A stretch of 43,052 nt of DNA from Oceaniglobus roseus (GTDB lineage: Bacteria > Pseudomonadota > Alphaproteobacteria > Rhodobacterales > Rhodobacteraceae), in contig NZ_PNOS01000041.1 of the NCBI RefSeq assembly GCF_002869745.1, positions 1 through 43,052 on the forward strand, given 5' to 3'. Of the stretch, positions 26,201-34,109 are shown piece after piece. The stretch's first letter is position 1. Each line of letters begins with the position of its first letter. Both the position numbers and the translations under genes were made by a program. The notes beneath the pieces are model-generated. The model worked only from the letters and a program-made list of their open reading frames with translations, was not told the origin of the DNA and made no database searches.

Positions 26201-26682
26201 TGGGCTACAAGGACGAATACGAAGTCGCCCGACTGCTGAAGGACAGCCGCGCCAAGGCTCAGGAGGCCTTCGGCGGCGACCTGAAGCTGACCTTCCACCT
26301 CGCTCCGCCGATCCTCAGCCGCACCGGACCCGACGGACGTCCGGCCAAACGCGCCTTCGGTCCCTGGATCGAAAGGGCCTTCCCGGCGCTCGCGCGGTTC
26401 CGCTTTCTCCGGGGCACGCCGCTCGACCCGTTCGGCTACAGCGGCGAGCGGCGGATGGAGCGCGCACTTATCCGGCAGTACGAGGCGGACATGGCCGAGG
26501 TGCTGCCGAAGCTCGGGCCGAACACCCGCGGCGCGATCGTGGCTTTGGCGGAACTGCCGTTGCAGATCAGGGGCTTCGGGCCGGTGAAGGAGGCGAATGC
26601 CGCGAAGGCCGCCAAGCAGCGCGCGGCCCTGCTCGACATCATCCGCAGCGGCGGCGAGAGGTTCGACAAGGCGGCCGAATAG
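23275..26682 (+). CDS. indolepyruvate ferredoxin oxidoreductase, single-chain
   Basis: The gene encodes 1135 residues. It fuses the thiamine-dependent alpha part and the gamma part of 2-oxoacid:ferredoxin oxidoreductases. The order is an N-terminal pyrimidine-binding domain (GYVTGYRGSPLGAVD near 40), a ThDP-binding region (GDGTYNHSGVQAIRFALM near 494, then LFNDAVAMTGGQ), a 4Fe-4S region (CEGCGDCGVQSNC near 632 and CLKGFCPSF near 672), the gamma domain (GVGGTGVVTIG near 715), and a C-terminal domain common in proteobacterial members. It oxidatively decarboxylates aryl-pyruvates such as indolepyruvate to the acyl-CoA, reducing ferredoxin in amino-acid catabolism. ATG 23275 is chosen, and GTG 23266 is a close alternative. 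GGCGGAGAG precedes both. It is divergent from lysR. Confidence 0.92.
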   Translation: MRQDVTLHDRYDLEKSQVLLNGTQALVRLMLMQKARDRAAGLNTAGYVTGYRGSPLGAVDMVMAQATKDLTAADIVFQPGLNEDLAATALWGTQQAELRGEGKYDGVFGLWYGKGPGVDRSGDVMRHANMAGTSPHGGVLMAMGDDHTGESSTVCHQSDWAMVDAYMPVLSPAGVQEILDFGLYGFALSRFSGLWAGLKLMKDTVEVTSVIDGSPDRMSFVLPEFQMPEGGLNIRLGDHWIPQEARIIDHKRFAAEAFAKANRIDRRIHGKPGAKIGFVAAGKNWLDLTHALSLLGLDHAECERLGITTWKIGQTFPLDMDSFHDWAEGLDLIVVVEEKRKLIEVQIKEAIFDDRQGRRVWGWRMGTTHGPELFPTRFALDPVMIAEKLGRILVDEGRGTDALQGALARLAEARKSDNAPEIAARLPYFCSGCPHNTSTKVPEGSRGYAGIGCHFMVQWMDRATSGFTHMGGEGANWVGEAPFSKTPHVFQNLGDGTYNHSGVQAIRFALMAGTNITYKILFNDAVAMTGGQHNDGDLSPQQIAREVLAMGVKHVAVVYDEKEDVALEAFPKAVTTHERAELASVQENYARHTGVSVIIYVQTCAAEKRRRRKRGQYPDPDRRVFINTDVCEGCGDCGVQSNCVSLVPVETELGRKRAVDQSSCNKDYSCLKGFCPSFVTVEGAEIRKEATAEVDTGHLPMPEIPAIEGTTNVVITGVGGTGVVTIGAIMAMAAHLDGKGAGMMEMAGLAQKGGAVHIHCRLANSPGDISAIRVATGEADVLIGGDLVVSAGAKTIGLMKPGKTGGVVNSHEIITGEFTRNTEFRIPTERLSLALEARLKDRLQLFDASELSKALLGDSIFSNMMIFGAAWQHGYVPLSFEAIDRAIELNRAAVDGNRRAFELGRWAALNPSKVREILEPKVVSLPTSTAERIAFRERHLAAYQGQRLARRYRRMVDGIADDEVRLAVARGYHKLLGYKDEYEVARLLKDSRAKAQEAFGGDLKLTFHLAPPILSRTGPDGRPAKRAFGPWIERAFPALARFRFLRGTPLDPFGYSGERRMERALIRQYEADMAEVLPKLGPNTRGAIVALAELPLQIRGFGPVKEANAAKAAKQRAALLDIIRSGGERFDKAAE

Positions 26683-26754
26683 GGCTGTCGCAAAACTGAT
26701 ACCGAACCGTGACACAAGACGCGCCAACCGTTGCCTCAAGGTGAGTCCGCCGCG

Positions 26755-27648
26755 TTGAACGTCCAGCCGCAGCTGCCCGGCCAGCACATCGCCCGCGAGA
26801 TCAGCTATGCCAGCTCGGCCCGCTCGAAGGGCGGGCAGACGCTGATCCGGATGATGGAGAACGCCACCGGCCGCCTTTCCCTCATCCGCCGCGCCGCGGG
26901 ATACGAGGCCGAGGTGGCGCAGGGGCGCTGCTTCTGGCAGGTTATGGTCGAACGCTACGGTCTCAGCCTTCACGTCGCCTCGGGAGCCCTTGGGAACATT
27001 CCGAAAACAGGTCCCCTGATCCTGATCGCGAACCACCCGTTCGGCATCCTCGACGGGCTGATGATGGGCCATATCCTGAGCGTGACCCGGGGCGATTTCC
27101 GGATCCTGGCGCACCGCGTCTTCCGCAAGGCGCAGGATCTGGAGCGTGTCATCCTGCCCGTCGCCTTCGACGAGACGAAGGAGGCGACGGCGGTCAATCT
27201 GGAGACGCGGCGCAATGCACTGTCCTTCCTCGCCGCCGGTGGCGCCATCGGGATCTTCCCGGGCGGCACCGTCAGCACCGCGCCCAAGCCCTTCGGCCAG
27301 GCGCTGGACCCGGTCTGGCGCAACTTCACCGCGCGGATGGTGGCCAAGTCGAATGCGACGGTGCTGCCGATCCATTTCGACGGCTCCAACTCCAGAATGT
27401 TCCAGATTGCCAGCCACTTGCACTATACTCTTCGTATGGCGCTGCTGATCCGCGAGTTCCGCCGCCGGGTCGAGGAGCCGGTGCGCGTCGCCATCGGCGA
27501 CCCGATTTCCCCGGACGCGCTGGCGCCGTTCCGCCACGATCCGAAAGCGATGATGGACTTTCTGCGCGCGCGGACCTATGCCCTGTCTCCGAAGCCGCTG
27601 AAAACGCTCGGCTACGGCTTCGAGTTCGAGGACAGATACAGGGTCTGA
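26755..27648 (+). CDS. lysophospholipid acyltransferase family protein (PlsC-like)
   Basis: The 297-residue protein has a [20 protein letters not shown] core. This is the acyltransferase motif I block in the NHPxGxLDG form, His followed by five residues and Asp, not the classical HX4D. A later GIFPGGTVS block (motif III-like, EGT replaced by GGT) and [12 protein letters not shown] follow. Such hemolysin-type acyltransferases transfer acyl groups to lysophospholipids or lipoamino acids at the inner membrane. The acceptor is not predictable. The TTG at 26755 is preferred because AAGGTGAG lies 9 nt upstream. An earlier TTG (26731) has no ribosome site. Its stop is one base from the murI ATG, so the two are co-transcribed. 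Confidence 0.8.
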   Translation: MNVQPQLPGQHIAREISYASSARSKGGQTLIRMMENATGRLSLIRRAAGYEAEVAQGRCFWQVMVERYGLSLHVASGALGNIPKTGPLILIANHPFGILDGLMMGHILSVTRGDFRILAHRVFRKAQDLERVILPVAFDETKEATAVNLETRRNALSFLAAGGAIGIFPGGTVSTAPKPFGQALDPVWRNFTARMVAKSNATVLPIHFDGSNSRMFQIASHLHYTLRMALLIREFRRRVEEPVRVAIGDPISPDALAPFRHDPKAMMDFLRARTYALSPKPLKTLGYGFEFEDRYRV

Positions 27649-27649
27649 C

Positions 27650-28462
27650 ATGGCCGTCGGCATTTTCGATTCCGGTCTGGGCGGTCTCACCGTGCTGGAC
27701 GCGGTGGCGCGGCGGCTCCCCGAGGTGCCGTTCATCTATTTCGGCGACAACGCCAACGCGCCCTATGGCGTGCGCGACGCCGACGACGTCTACCAGCTGA
27801 CCTGCGCGGCGACCGAACGGCTGTTCGACGCGGGCTGCGACCTGGTGATTCTGGCCTGCAACACCGCCTCGGCCGCGGCGCTGCGCCGGATGCAGGAGGG
27901 CTGGGTACCGCGGGACAAGCGCGTGCTCGGCGTGTTCGTGCCGCTGATCGAGGCGCTGACGGAACGGAACTGGGGCGACAACTCGCCGCCCCGCGAGGTC
28001 GCGGTGAAGAACGTGGCCCTGTTCGCCACCCCCGCCACCGTCCGCTCCCGCGCCTTCCAGCGCGAACTGGCCTTCCGCGCCATCGGCGTGGACGTCGAGG
28101 CGCAGGCCTGCGGCGGCCTCGTCGACGCGATCGAGGACGGCGACATGATCCTGGCCGAGGCGCTGGTACGCTCCCACGTCGATGCGCTGAAGCGGAAGAT
28201 GCCGTTTCCGGATGCGGCGGTGCTGGGCTGCACCCATTATCCGTTGATGCAGGAGGTCTTCCAGGCGGCGCTCGGGGACGAGGTGCAGGTCTTCTCGCAG
28301 GCCAACCTCGTGGCCGAGAGCCTGGCCGATTACCTGACCCGCCATCCCGAACGCCAGGGCCCGCCGCGCGAGCCGGCGTTCCTGACCACGGGCAACCCCG
28401 ACAAGGTGTCGAACAGCGCCACGCAGTTCCTGCGCCGCCGCATCTCTTTTCAAAGCGCGTGA
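27650..28462 (+). CDS. murI: glutamate racemase
   Basis: The gene encodes 270 residues. The two catalytic cysteines are in place: Cys70 in [11 protein letters not shown] and Cys194 in [10 protein letters not shown]. The N-terminal [13 protein letters not shown] and [10 protein letters not shown] motifs are typical. The enzyme makes D-glutamate for peptidoglycan in the cytoplasm by cofactor-independent racemisation. It starts one base after the acyltransferase stop and is followed by argC 59 bp later on the same strand, so it probably belongs to one transcriptional unit. Length is normal. Confidence 0.95.
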   Translation: MAVGIFDSGLGGLTVLDAVARRLPEVPFIYFGDNANAPYGVRDADDVYQLTCAATERLFDAGCDLVILACNTASAAALRRMQEGWVPRDKRVLGVFVPLIEALTERNWGDNSPPREVAVKNVALFATPATVRSRAFQRELAFRAIGVDVEAQACGGLVDAIEDGDMILAEALVRSHVDALKRKMPFPDAAVLGCTHYPLMQEVFQAALGDEVQVFSQANLVAESLADYLTRHPERQGPPREPAFLTTGNPDKVSNSATQFLRRRISFQSA

Positions 28463-28521
28463 TCTCGGTCTAAACCTCCGCCGGGACCCCGCGGAAGCCG
28501 GGGCCGGAGGGAGGGGACTGC

Positions 28522-29550
28522 ATGTCGTTCAAGGCCGCCATCTTCGGCGCCTCTGGGTATACCGGGGCCGAACTCATCCGCCTGATCGCCACCCATCCGA
28601 CGCTGGAGATCGCCGCGCTGGTGGCCGAGCGGCGGGCGGGCGAGGCGCTTGGCGCCGTGTTTCCCCACCTGCGACACCTCGACATGCCGAAGCTCGTGAA
28701 GCGCGAGGAGGTGGAGTTCGGCGGCGTCGACATCGTCTTCTGCGCACTGCCCCACGGCACCTCGGCGACGGTGGTGGCGGAGTTGCCGCGGGACGTGAAG
28801 ATCGTCGATCTCTCCGCCGATTTCCGGCTGAAGGATCCCGACGCCTATCACCACTGGTACGGCAAGCCCCATCCGGCTGCCGCGCTGCTGGGCGAGGCCG
28901 TGTATGGCCTCAGCGAGTTCTACCGCGACCGGATCGAATCCGCGCGGCTGGTGGCCGGGACGGGGTGTAACGCGGCGGCGGGCCAGTTCGCGCTGCGGCC
29001 GCTGGTCTCGGCCGGGGTGATCGACCTCGACCGCATCGTGATCGACCTGAAGGCCGGAAGTTCGGGCGCGGGGCGGGCGCTGAAGGAGAACCTGCTTCAT
29101 TCCGAGCTTCAGGGCGGCGCGGCGCCCTATGCGGTCGGGGGCAGGCATCGCCATCTGGGCGAGTTCGACCAGGAGTTCAGCGCGCTGGCCGGGCGGCCCG
29201 TGGAGGTGCAGTTCACGCCACACCTGATCCCGGCCTCCCGCGGCGTGCTGGCGACCTGCCATGTCGAGGGCGACGCCGCGGCGATCCACCGCACCCTGGC
29301 CGAGGCCTATGCCGAGGAGCCCTTCGTGGTGCTGCTGCCCATGGGCGAGGTGCCGAGCAGCCAGCATGTTCTGGGCTCCAATTTCGTGCATGTCGGGGTC
29401 GCCGGGGACCGGCGGAAGGGGCGGGCCGCGGTCTTTGCCGCTCTCGACAATCTGACCAAGGGGTCATCGGGCCAAGCCTTGCAGAACGCCAACCTTATGC
29501 TAGGAGAGGAAGAGACCGCGGGGCTGATGCTGGCGCCGCTGTTTCCATGA
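28522..29550 (+). CDS. argC: N-acetyl-gamma-glutamyl-phosphate reductase
   Basis: The gene encodes 342 residues of the long ArgC type. The Rossmann motif [14 protein letters not shown] at the N-terminus binds NADP. The catalytic Cys149 lies in [12 protein letters not shown], and the conserved [20 protein letters not shown] and [12 protein letters not shown] segments follow. ArgC reduces N-acetylglutamyl phosphate to the semialdehyde in arginine synthesis. GGAGGGAGGGGA precedes the ATG. Only 13 bp separate it from ccmE, so arginine synthesis and cytochrome c maturation genes are transcriptionally linked here. I see no arginine-specific leader. Confidence 0.96.
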   Translation: MSFKAAIFGASGYTGAELIRLIATHPTLEIAALVAERRAGEALGAVFPHLRHLDMPKLVKREEVEFGGVDIVFCALPHGTSATVVAELPRDVKIVDLSADFRLKDPDAYHHWYGKPHPAAALLGEAVYGLSEFYRDRIESARLVAGTGCNAAAGQFALRPLVSAGVIDLDRIVIDLKAGSSGAGRALKENLLHSELQGGAAPYAVGGRHRHLGEFDQEFSALAGRPVEVQFTPHLIPASRGVLATCHVEGDAAAIHRTLAEAYAEEPFVVLLPMGEVPSSQHVLGSNFVHVGVAGDRRKGRAAVFAALDNLTKGSSGQALQNANLMLGEEETAGLMLAPLFP

Positions 29551-29563
29551 GCGGCGGAGAGCG

Positions 29564-30022
29564 ATGAAGGGTCTGAAGAAGAAGCGACGCATCCAGATCA
29601 TCGTTCTGGCCTTCGTCGCGCTTGCCGGGTCCACCGCGCTGATCGGCTATGCCATGCGCGACGGCATCAACTTCTTCCGTGCGCCCGCGCAGGTGATGGC
29701 CGATCCGCCCTCCTCGGGCGAGGTGTTCCGCATCGGCGGCCTTGTCGCCGAGGGCTCGCTGGTGCGCGGGCAGGGCGAGCAGATCACCTTCTCGGTCACC
29801 GACGGCGCCGCGACGGTGCCCGTCACCTATACCGGCGTGCTGCCCGATCTCTTCGCCGAGGGGCAGGGGATGGTGGGCACCGGGCGCTATGTGAACGGCG
29901 TCTTCGAGGCGAGCGAGATCCTCGCCAAGCACGACGAGAATTACATGCCCAAGGAAGTGATCGACGCGCTGAAGGCGCAGGGCGTCTACGAGGCGCCGAA
30001 CGCCGAGGTTCCGCCCTCTTAA
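29564..30022 (+). CDS. ccmE: cytochrome c maturation heme chaperone CcmE
   Basis: The gene encodes 152 residues. An N-terminal membrane anchor (about 11-29), preceded by the basic KKKRR stretch, is followed by a periplasmic OB-fold. The covalent heme-binding His123 is in LAKHDENYMP, with Tyr127 as the axial ligand. CcmE accepts heme from CcmABCD and hands it to the CcmF/H lyase. In this window ccmF follows only after the three lysis-type genes. Promoter and terminator are not evident on either side, so read-through into those genes is likely. GGAGAG precedes the ATG. Confidence 0.95.
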   Translation: MKGLKKKRRIQIIVLAFVALAGSTALIGYAMRDGINFFRAPAQVMADPPSSGEVFRIGGLVAEGSLVRGQGEQITFSVTDGAATVPVTYTGVLPDLFAEGQGMVGTGRYVNGVFEASEILAKHDENYMPKEVIDALKAQGVYEAPNAEVPPS

Positions 30023-30076
30023 CCGCTCGGCCCGGATCTTCCCCGCCCAGATGCAAGGGCCCGGAGGGAGTGAGGC

Positions 30077-30688
30077 ATGGCAAGCGTGGAGTCCATCGCG
30101 GAAGAGATCGTGGCGCGGGAGGGCGGGTTCGTGAGCGACCCCGACGACCCCGGTGGCGCGACGAACCATGGCGTGACCATCGGCACCCTGCGTCGGCTGG
30201 GGCTGGACCTCGACGGCGACGGCGATGTCGACGTGGCGGACCTGCGGCGGCTGACTGCAAGCCGGGCGCGCGACATCTTCATTGAGCACTACTTCCGCCG
30301 TCCGCGCATCGCCGAGCTGCCCGAGGTGCTTCAGGACAGCGTCTTCGACATGTACGTCAACGCCGGGTCGAACGCGGTGGAGATCCTCCAGCGGCTGCTC
30401 TGCGACATGGGCCAGCGGGTGGCGGTGGACGGCGTGGTCGGGCCGCAGACCCTGGCCGCCGCCGCCGTCGCCCACGCCGCGGCGCCCGCGCATCTGCGGG
30501 ACGCCTATGGGATCGCGCGGCGCAACTACTACTACGCCCTGGCCGACCGGCGCCCTGCCTCGCGCAAGTACGCGCGGCGGCTGGACGGCGGCAAGGGCGG
30601 CTGGATCCTGCGGGCCGAGAGCTTCATCTCGCCGCGCTACCGGCTGAGCGAGGACGAGCACGCGCGCCGGGTGGCGTCATGGGGCTGA
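30077..30688 (+). CDS. holin-associated N-acetylmuramidase (GH108), GTA-type endolysin
   Basis: The gene encodes 203 residues without a signal peptide, so export to the wall needs the holin encoded next. Catalytic Glu15 lies in the GH108 motif AREGGFVSDPDDPGGATN. A C-terminal peptidoglycan-binding part (PG_binding_3 type) contains VDGVVGPQTL. Residues 44-55 (DLDGDGDVDVAD) form a full EF-hand-like calcium loop. The enzyme cuts the sugar backbone of peptidoglycan. In Rhodobacter capsulatus a muramidase/holin pair located away from the capsid cluster releases gene transfer agents, and this pair has the same composition. It overlaps the holin by 10 nt and follows ccmE by 54 bp. A TTAAC sequence at the ccmE stop is only a CtrA half-site. 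Confidence 0.88.
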   Translation: MASVESIAEEIVAREGGFVSDPDDPGGATNHGVTIGTLRRLGLDLDGDGDVDVADLRRLTASRARDIFIEHYFRRPRIAELPEVLQDSVFDMYVNAGSNAVEILQRLLCDMGQRVAVDGVVGPQTLAAAAVAHAAAPAHLRDAYGIARRNYYYALADRRPASRKYARRLDGGKGGWILRAESFISPRYRLSEDEHARRVASWG

Positions 30689-31308
30689 TCGACCGGGGCA
30701 TGGGGCTGCTGTTCGGCAGCGGCAATGTCATCGCGGAGACGGCCGAGGTGTTCCGCGAGAACGCCGAGGCCTCGGCACAGCGGGCGGCGGACCTTGGCGC
30801 GGCGTCGCTGGCGCAGTTCGCGGCCGAGTTCGCGGCCCCCCGGCAGGGTGCGTTCGACCGGTTCATGGACGGCGTGAACCGGCTGCCGCGGCCGGTCTTC
30901 GCGCTTGGCACCGTCGGGCTGTTCGGGGCCGCCATGGTAGATCCGCTGTGGTTCGCCGAGCGGATGGTGGGGCTTTCGGTGGTGCCGGACCCCCTGTGGT
31001 GGCTCCTGGGCGCGGTGGTGTCGTTCTACTTCGGCGCGCGCCATCAGGCGAAAGGGCAGGCGTTCCAGCGCGACATCGCGGCGGCGCTGGCGCGCACGCC
31101 GGGGGCGGTGGACGCCATCGCGCGACTGCGCGAGGCGCGTCAGGCGCAGGCGGGACAGACCGGGGAGGATCGGACAGATGCCGCAGGACAGGACACCGCC
31201 GCGCCTTCGGGCGCCCTTGCCGGCGCGCCGCGGGGGACCACCGCTGCCGCCACGCCGCCCCCGGACGGCAACGCGGCCCTCGACGACTGGAGGGCCGGGC
31301 GTGGATGA
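30679..31308 (+). CDS. GTA-type three-TM holin family protein
   Basis: The gene encodes 209 residues. An N-terminal amphipathic, alanine-rich helix (about 1-60) precedes two strong membrane segments (about 72-88 and 103-119). The N-terminal LLFGSG region may be the third. The long cytosolic tail is low-complexity, rich in Ala, Pro, Gly and Thr. This matches the GTA_holin_3TM family, whose members permeabilise the inner membrane to let the muramidase reach the wall. It overlaps the muramidase upstream and the 68-codon gene downstream, giving a compact translationally coupled cassette. The acidic/proline-rich tail after residue 150 is probably disordered. Confidence 0.85.
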   Translation: MGLIDRGMGLLFGSGNVIAETAEVFRENAEASAQRAADLGAASLAQFAAEFAAPRQGAFDRFMDGVNRLPRPVFALGTVGLFGAAMVDPLWFAERMVGLSVVPDPLWWLLGAVVSFYFGARHQAKGQAFQRDIAAALARTPGAVDAIARLREARQAQAGQTGEDRTDAAGQDTAAPSGALAGAPRGTTAAATPPPDGNAALDDWRAGRG

Positions 31309-31507
31309 GGCGTGGCGGCAGGCGATCGAGGCGCGGCTGATCGCCGCCGAGACGCGCAACGCAGTGGACGAGGTGCACCGCGTCAACGTCGAGAAACGGC
31401 TGTCCGCCATCGAGGATACGCTGAAATGGCTGGTGCGGCTGATCGTCGGCGCGATGCTGATGGCGGCGCTGACGCTCCTGTTCCGCGAGGGGGTCATCCC
31501 CGGCTGA
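31301..31507 (+). CDS. XhlA-like small protein, third member of the lysis cassette
   Basis: The gene encodes 68 residues starting at GTG inside the last codons of the holin, with GGAGG 8 nt upstream. The first 40 residues form a charged amphipathic helix ending in EKRLSAIEDTLKWLVRL. One membrane segment follows (about 47-62), and the tail is short. The coiled-coil-then-WL-TM pattern is that of XhlA-type phage haemolysin/holin accessory proteins. Overlap with the holin and the shared membrane topology suggest a holin partner or anti-holin. Alternative longer starts upstream would run in a shadow frame of the holin. ccmF begins 86 bp downstream. Confidence 0.65.
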   Translation: MDEAWRQAIEARLIAAETRNAVDEVHRVNVEKRLSAIEDTLKWLVRLIVGAMLMAALTLLFREGVIPG

Positions 31508-31593
31508 CCCCCGGGCCGCAGGACCTGCGGCATCGACGCACTTTGACGTGCGCCCCATTGGCGAGGCCGTCGCGCCGGTCTATGCTCCGGCGC

Positions 31594-33564
31594 ATGATTA
31601 CAGAACTCGGTCACTTCGCCCTGATCCTGGCCTTCATGGTCGCCCTGGTCCAGATGGTGGTGCCGCTCGTCGGTGCGCACCGTGGCTGGTCCGGATGGAT
31701 GGCGGTGGCCGAGCCCGCGGCCAAGACCCAGGCGGTCCTGATCGCCTTCGCCTTCGGTGCGCTGATGCACGCCTTCGTCACCTCCGACTTCTCGGTCAGG
31801 CTGGTGGTGATGAACTCCCACACAGCGAAACCGATGCTCTACAAGGTCGCGGGCGTCTGGGGGAACCACGAGGGGTCGCTGCTGCTGTGGTGCCTGATCC
31901 TCGCGGTCTTCGGCGCCTGCGCGGCCTGGTTCGGCGGCAACCTTCCGGCGACGCTGCGCGCCCGGGTGCTGGGGGTGCAGGCGGCCATCGGCGTCGCCTT
32001 TTTGGCCTTCATCCTGTTCACCTCCAACCCGTTCCTGCGCCTCGAGGTGCCGCCCTTCAACGGGCAGGACCTGAACCCGCTGCTGCAGGATCCCGGCCTC
32101 GCCTTCCATCCGCCGTTCCTCTACCTCGGCTATGTCGGGCTTTCGATGACCTTCTCCTTCGCCGTCGCCGCCCTGCTGGAGGGCCGGGTCGATGCCGCCT
32201 GGGGCAGGTGGGTCCGGCCCTGGACGCTGGCCGCCTGGATCTTCCTGACCATCGGCATCGCGCTCGGCTCGTGGTGGGCCTATTACGAGCTTGGCTGGGG
32301 CGGCTTCTGGTTCTGGGATCCGGTCGAGAACGCGTCGTTCATGCCCTGGCTGATCTCGGCGGCGCTGCTGCACTCGGCCATCGTTGTCGAGAAGCGCGAG
32401 TCGCTGAAAAGCTGGACGATCCTGCTGGCGATCATCGCCTTCGGCTTCTCGCTGATCGGCACCTTCATCGTGCGTTCGGGCATCATCACCTCGGTCCATG
32501 CCTTCGCCAACGACCCCGAGCGGGGCGTGTTCATCCTGCTGATCCTCGCCGTCTTCATGGGCGGCGCGCTGACGCTCTATGCCGCGCGGGCGGGGGTGCT
32601 GGAGGCGAAGGGGGTGTTCTCCACGCTCAGCCGGGAATCGGCGCTGGTGGCGAACAACATCCTGCTGACCGTCTCGTGCTTCGTGGTCTTCGTCGGCACG
32701 CTCTGGCCGCTGATCGCCGAGCTGCTGTTCGGACGGAAGCTTTCGGTCGGCGCGCCGTTCTTCGATGCGGCCTTCACGCCCTTCATGGTCGCCATCGCGG
32801 TGCTGCTGCCCTTCGGCTCGCTCATGCCGTGGAAACGGGCGCACATGGGGCGGGTCGCACGGCCGCTCTGGGGCGCGGCGGCGCTGAGCCTCGCGCTCGG
32901 CGCGCTGGTCTGGACGATGCAGACGGGGCGCGCCTTCCTCGCGCCGGTGGGGCTGGTGCTGGCGCTCTGGGTCGCGCTTGGCGTGGTCGCGGATCTCTGG
33001 ATCCGCTCGGGACGCGGAAACCTGGCGCAGAAGGCCGGGCGGCTCTGGCGTCTGCCGCGGGCGGACTGGGGCAAGTCGGTGTCCCACGGCGGCTTCGCGG
33101 TGACGATGTTCGGCATCTGCGCCATGACCGCCTGGCAGACCGAGGACATCCGCGTGACCCGGGTCGGCGAACCCTTCGAGGTCGGTGCCTATACCGTGAC
33201 ACTGCAGGACGTGCAGGAGGTGCAGGGGCCGAACTATTTCTCGACGCTGGCCACCATCGGCATGGAGCGGGGCGGTCGGACGATCGAACTGCACCCCGAG
33301 AAGCGGATGTATCCCGTCCAGCGGATGCCGACGACCGAGGCGGCGATCCACAACGGGATCCTGCGCGACCTCTACGTCGTGATCGGCGATCCGCAGGACA
33401 ACGGCGGCTGGGCGGTGCGCACCTATATCAAGCCCTTCGCCAACTGGATCTGGGCCGGCTGCATCATCATGGCCTTCGGCGGCGTGCTGTCGCTGTCGGA
33501 CCGCCGCCACCGCGTTGCGGCCGGTGCGGCGAAGACCCGGACGGCGGCGGTGCCCGCGGAATGA
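31594..33564 (+). CDS. ccmF: heme lyase subunit CcmF
   Basis: The gene encodes 656 residues with about 15 membrane segments. The tryptophan-rich WWD signature is present (GGFWFWDPVENASFMPW, near residue 231). Candidate heme-ligand histidines occur in periplasmic loops and TMs, such as NHEGSLLLW and FHPPFLYLGY. A large periplasmic domain (about 510-620) precedes the last TM. With CcmH it ligates heme from CcmE to apocytochrome c. ATG 31594 (MITELGHFAL) agrees with the family N-terminus, although an ATG four codons earlier exists. Neither has a strong ribosome site, which may mean reduced or coupled translation. ccmH overlaps its stop. Confidence 0.95.
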   Translation: MITELGHFALILAFMVALVQMVVPLVGAHRGWSGWMAVAEPAAKTQAVLIAFAFGALMHAFVTSDFSVRLVVMNSHTAKPMLYKVAGVWGNHEGSLLLWCLILAVFGACAAWFGGNLPATLRARVLGVQAAIGVAFLAFILFTSNPFLRLEVPPFNGQDLNPLLQDPGLAFHPPFLYLGYVGLSMTFSFAVAALLEGRVDAAWGRWVRPWTLAAWIFLTIGIALGSWWAYYELGWGGFWFWDPVENASFMPWLISAALLHSAIVVEKRESLKSWTILLAIIAFGFSLIGTFIVRSGIITSVHAFANDPERGVFILLILAVFMGGALTLYAARAGVLEAKGVFSTLSRESALVANNILLTVSCFVVFVGTLWPLIAELLFGRKLSVGAPFFDAAFTPFMVAIAVLLPFGSLMPWKRAHMGRVARPLWGAAALSLALGALVWTMQTGRAFLAPVGLVLALWVALGVVADLWIRSGRGNLAQKAGRLWRLPRADWGKSVSHGGFAVTMFGICAMTAWQTEDIRVTRVGEPFEVGAYTVTLQDVQEVQGPNYFSTLATIGMERGGRTIELHPEKRMYPVQRMPTTEAAIHNGILRDLYVVIGDPQDNGGWAVRTYIKPFANWIWAGCIIMAFGGVLSLSDRRHRVAAGAAKTRTAAVPAE

Positions 33565-34040
33565 TCGTGTCGCGGAGGAGCCTGTCGCGCGTCCTCGCGC
33601 CCCTGATGGTCGCGCTTGCCGTGATCGGCCAGCCGGTGCTGGCGGTGCAGCCCGACGAGATGCTTTCCGACCCCGCGCTCGAGTCGCGGGCGCGGGACCT
33701 GTCCAAGGGCCTGCGCTGCCTCGTCTGCCGCAACGAGAACATCGACGAGAGCGACGCCGACCTCGCGAAGGATCTCCGCGTGCTGCTGCGCGAGCGGCTG
33801 GTGGCGGGCGACACGGACGAGGAGGCCATCGCCTTCATCACCGACCGCTACGGCGAATACGTTCTGCTCAATCCCCCCGCGACGGGCTCGACCCTGATCC
33901 TTTGGCTCGCGGGCCCCGCGATGCTGCTTCTGGCCGGGGGCGTGGCCGCGGTCTATCTCCGGCGGCGCCGCCCGGAACGGCAGGACGACAGCCTGAGCGC
34001 CGAGGACAAGGCGCGGCTCGACGAAATCCTGGGGCGGTGA
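33561..34040 (+). CDS. ccmH: cytochrome c maturation thiol reductase CcmH
   Basis: The gene encodes 159 residues. An N-terminal signal/anchor (10-29) and a C-terminal membrane helix (about 108-132) bracket a periplasmic domain with the redox motif LRCLVCRNENI (Cys53 and Cys56). This reduces the apocytochrome CXXCH disulfide for heme attachment. ATGA overlap with ccmF couples translation. A separate CcmI gene is not adjacent, and the next gene is an enoyl-CoA hydratase-family enzyme 69 bp on. Confidence 0.94.
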   Translation: MIVSRRSLSRVLAPLMVALAVIGQPVLAVQPDEMLSDPALESRARDLSKGLRCLVCRNENIDESDADLAKDLRVLLRERLVAGDTDEEAIAFITDRYGEYVLLNPPATGSTLILWLAGPAMLLLAGGVAAVYLRRRRPERQDDSLSAEDKARLDEILGR

Positions 34041-34109
34041 CGGCGCGTTCCGCTTCCCCGGACCTTCCGCTTCGGCAATGATCTGCCAAAAGCCCCGGAA
34101 GGACCCCCG

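Noticed and set aside
23215-27735. Very long minus-strand open frame (about 1500 codons) opposite the oxidoreductase and acyltransferase genes
   Set aside because: It is the antisense shadow of high-GC coding sequence: composition is rich in Arg, Gly, Asp and His with no domain, and the plus strand has clear family motifs throughout.
30077-31507. Prophage remnant
   Set aside because: Only lysis-type genes are present. No capsid, tail, replication or integrase gene is found, base composition matches the neighbours, and the ccm genes continue on both sides. A GTA-type cassette explains it better.
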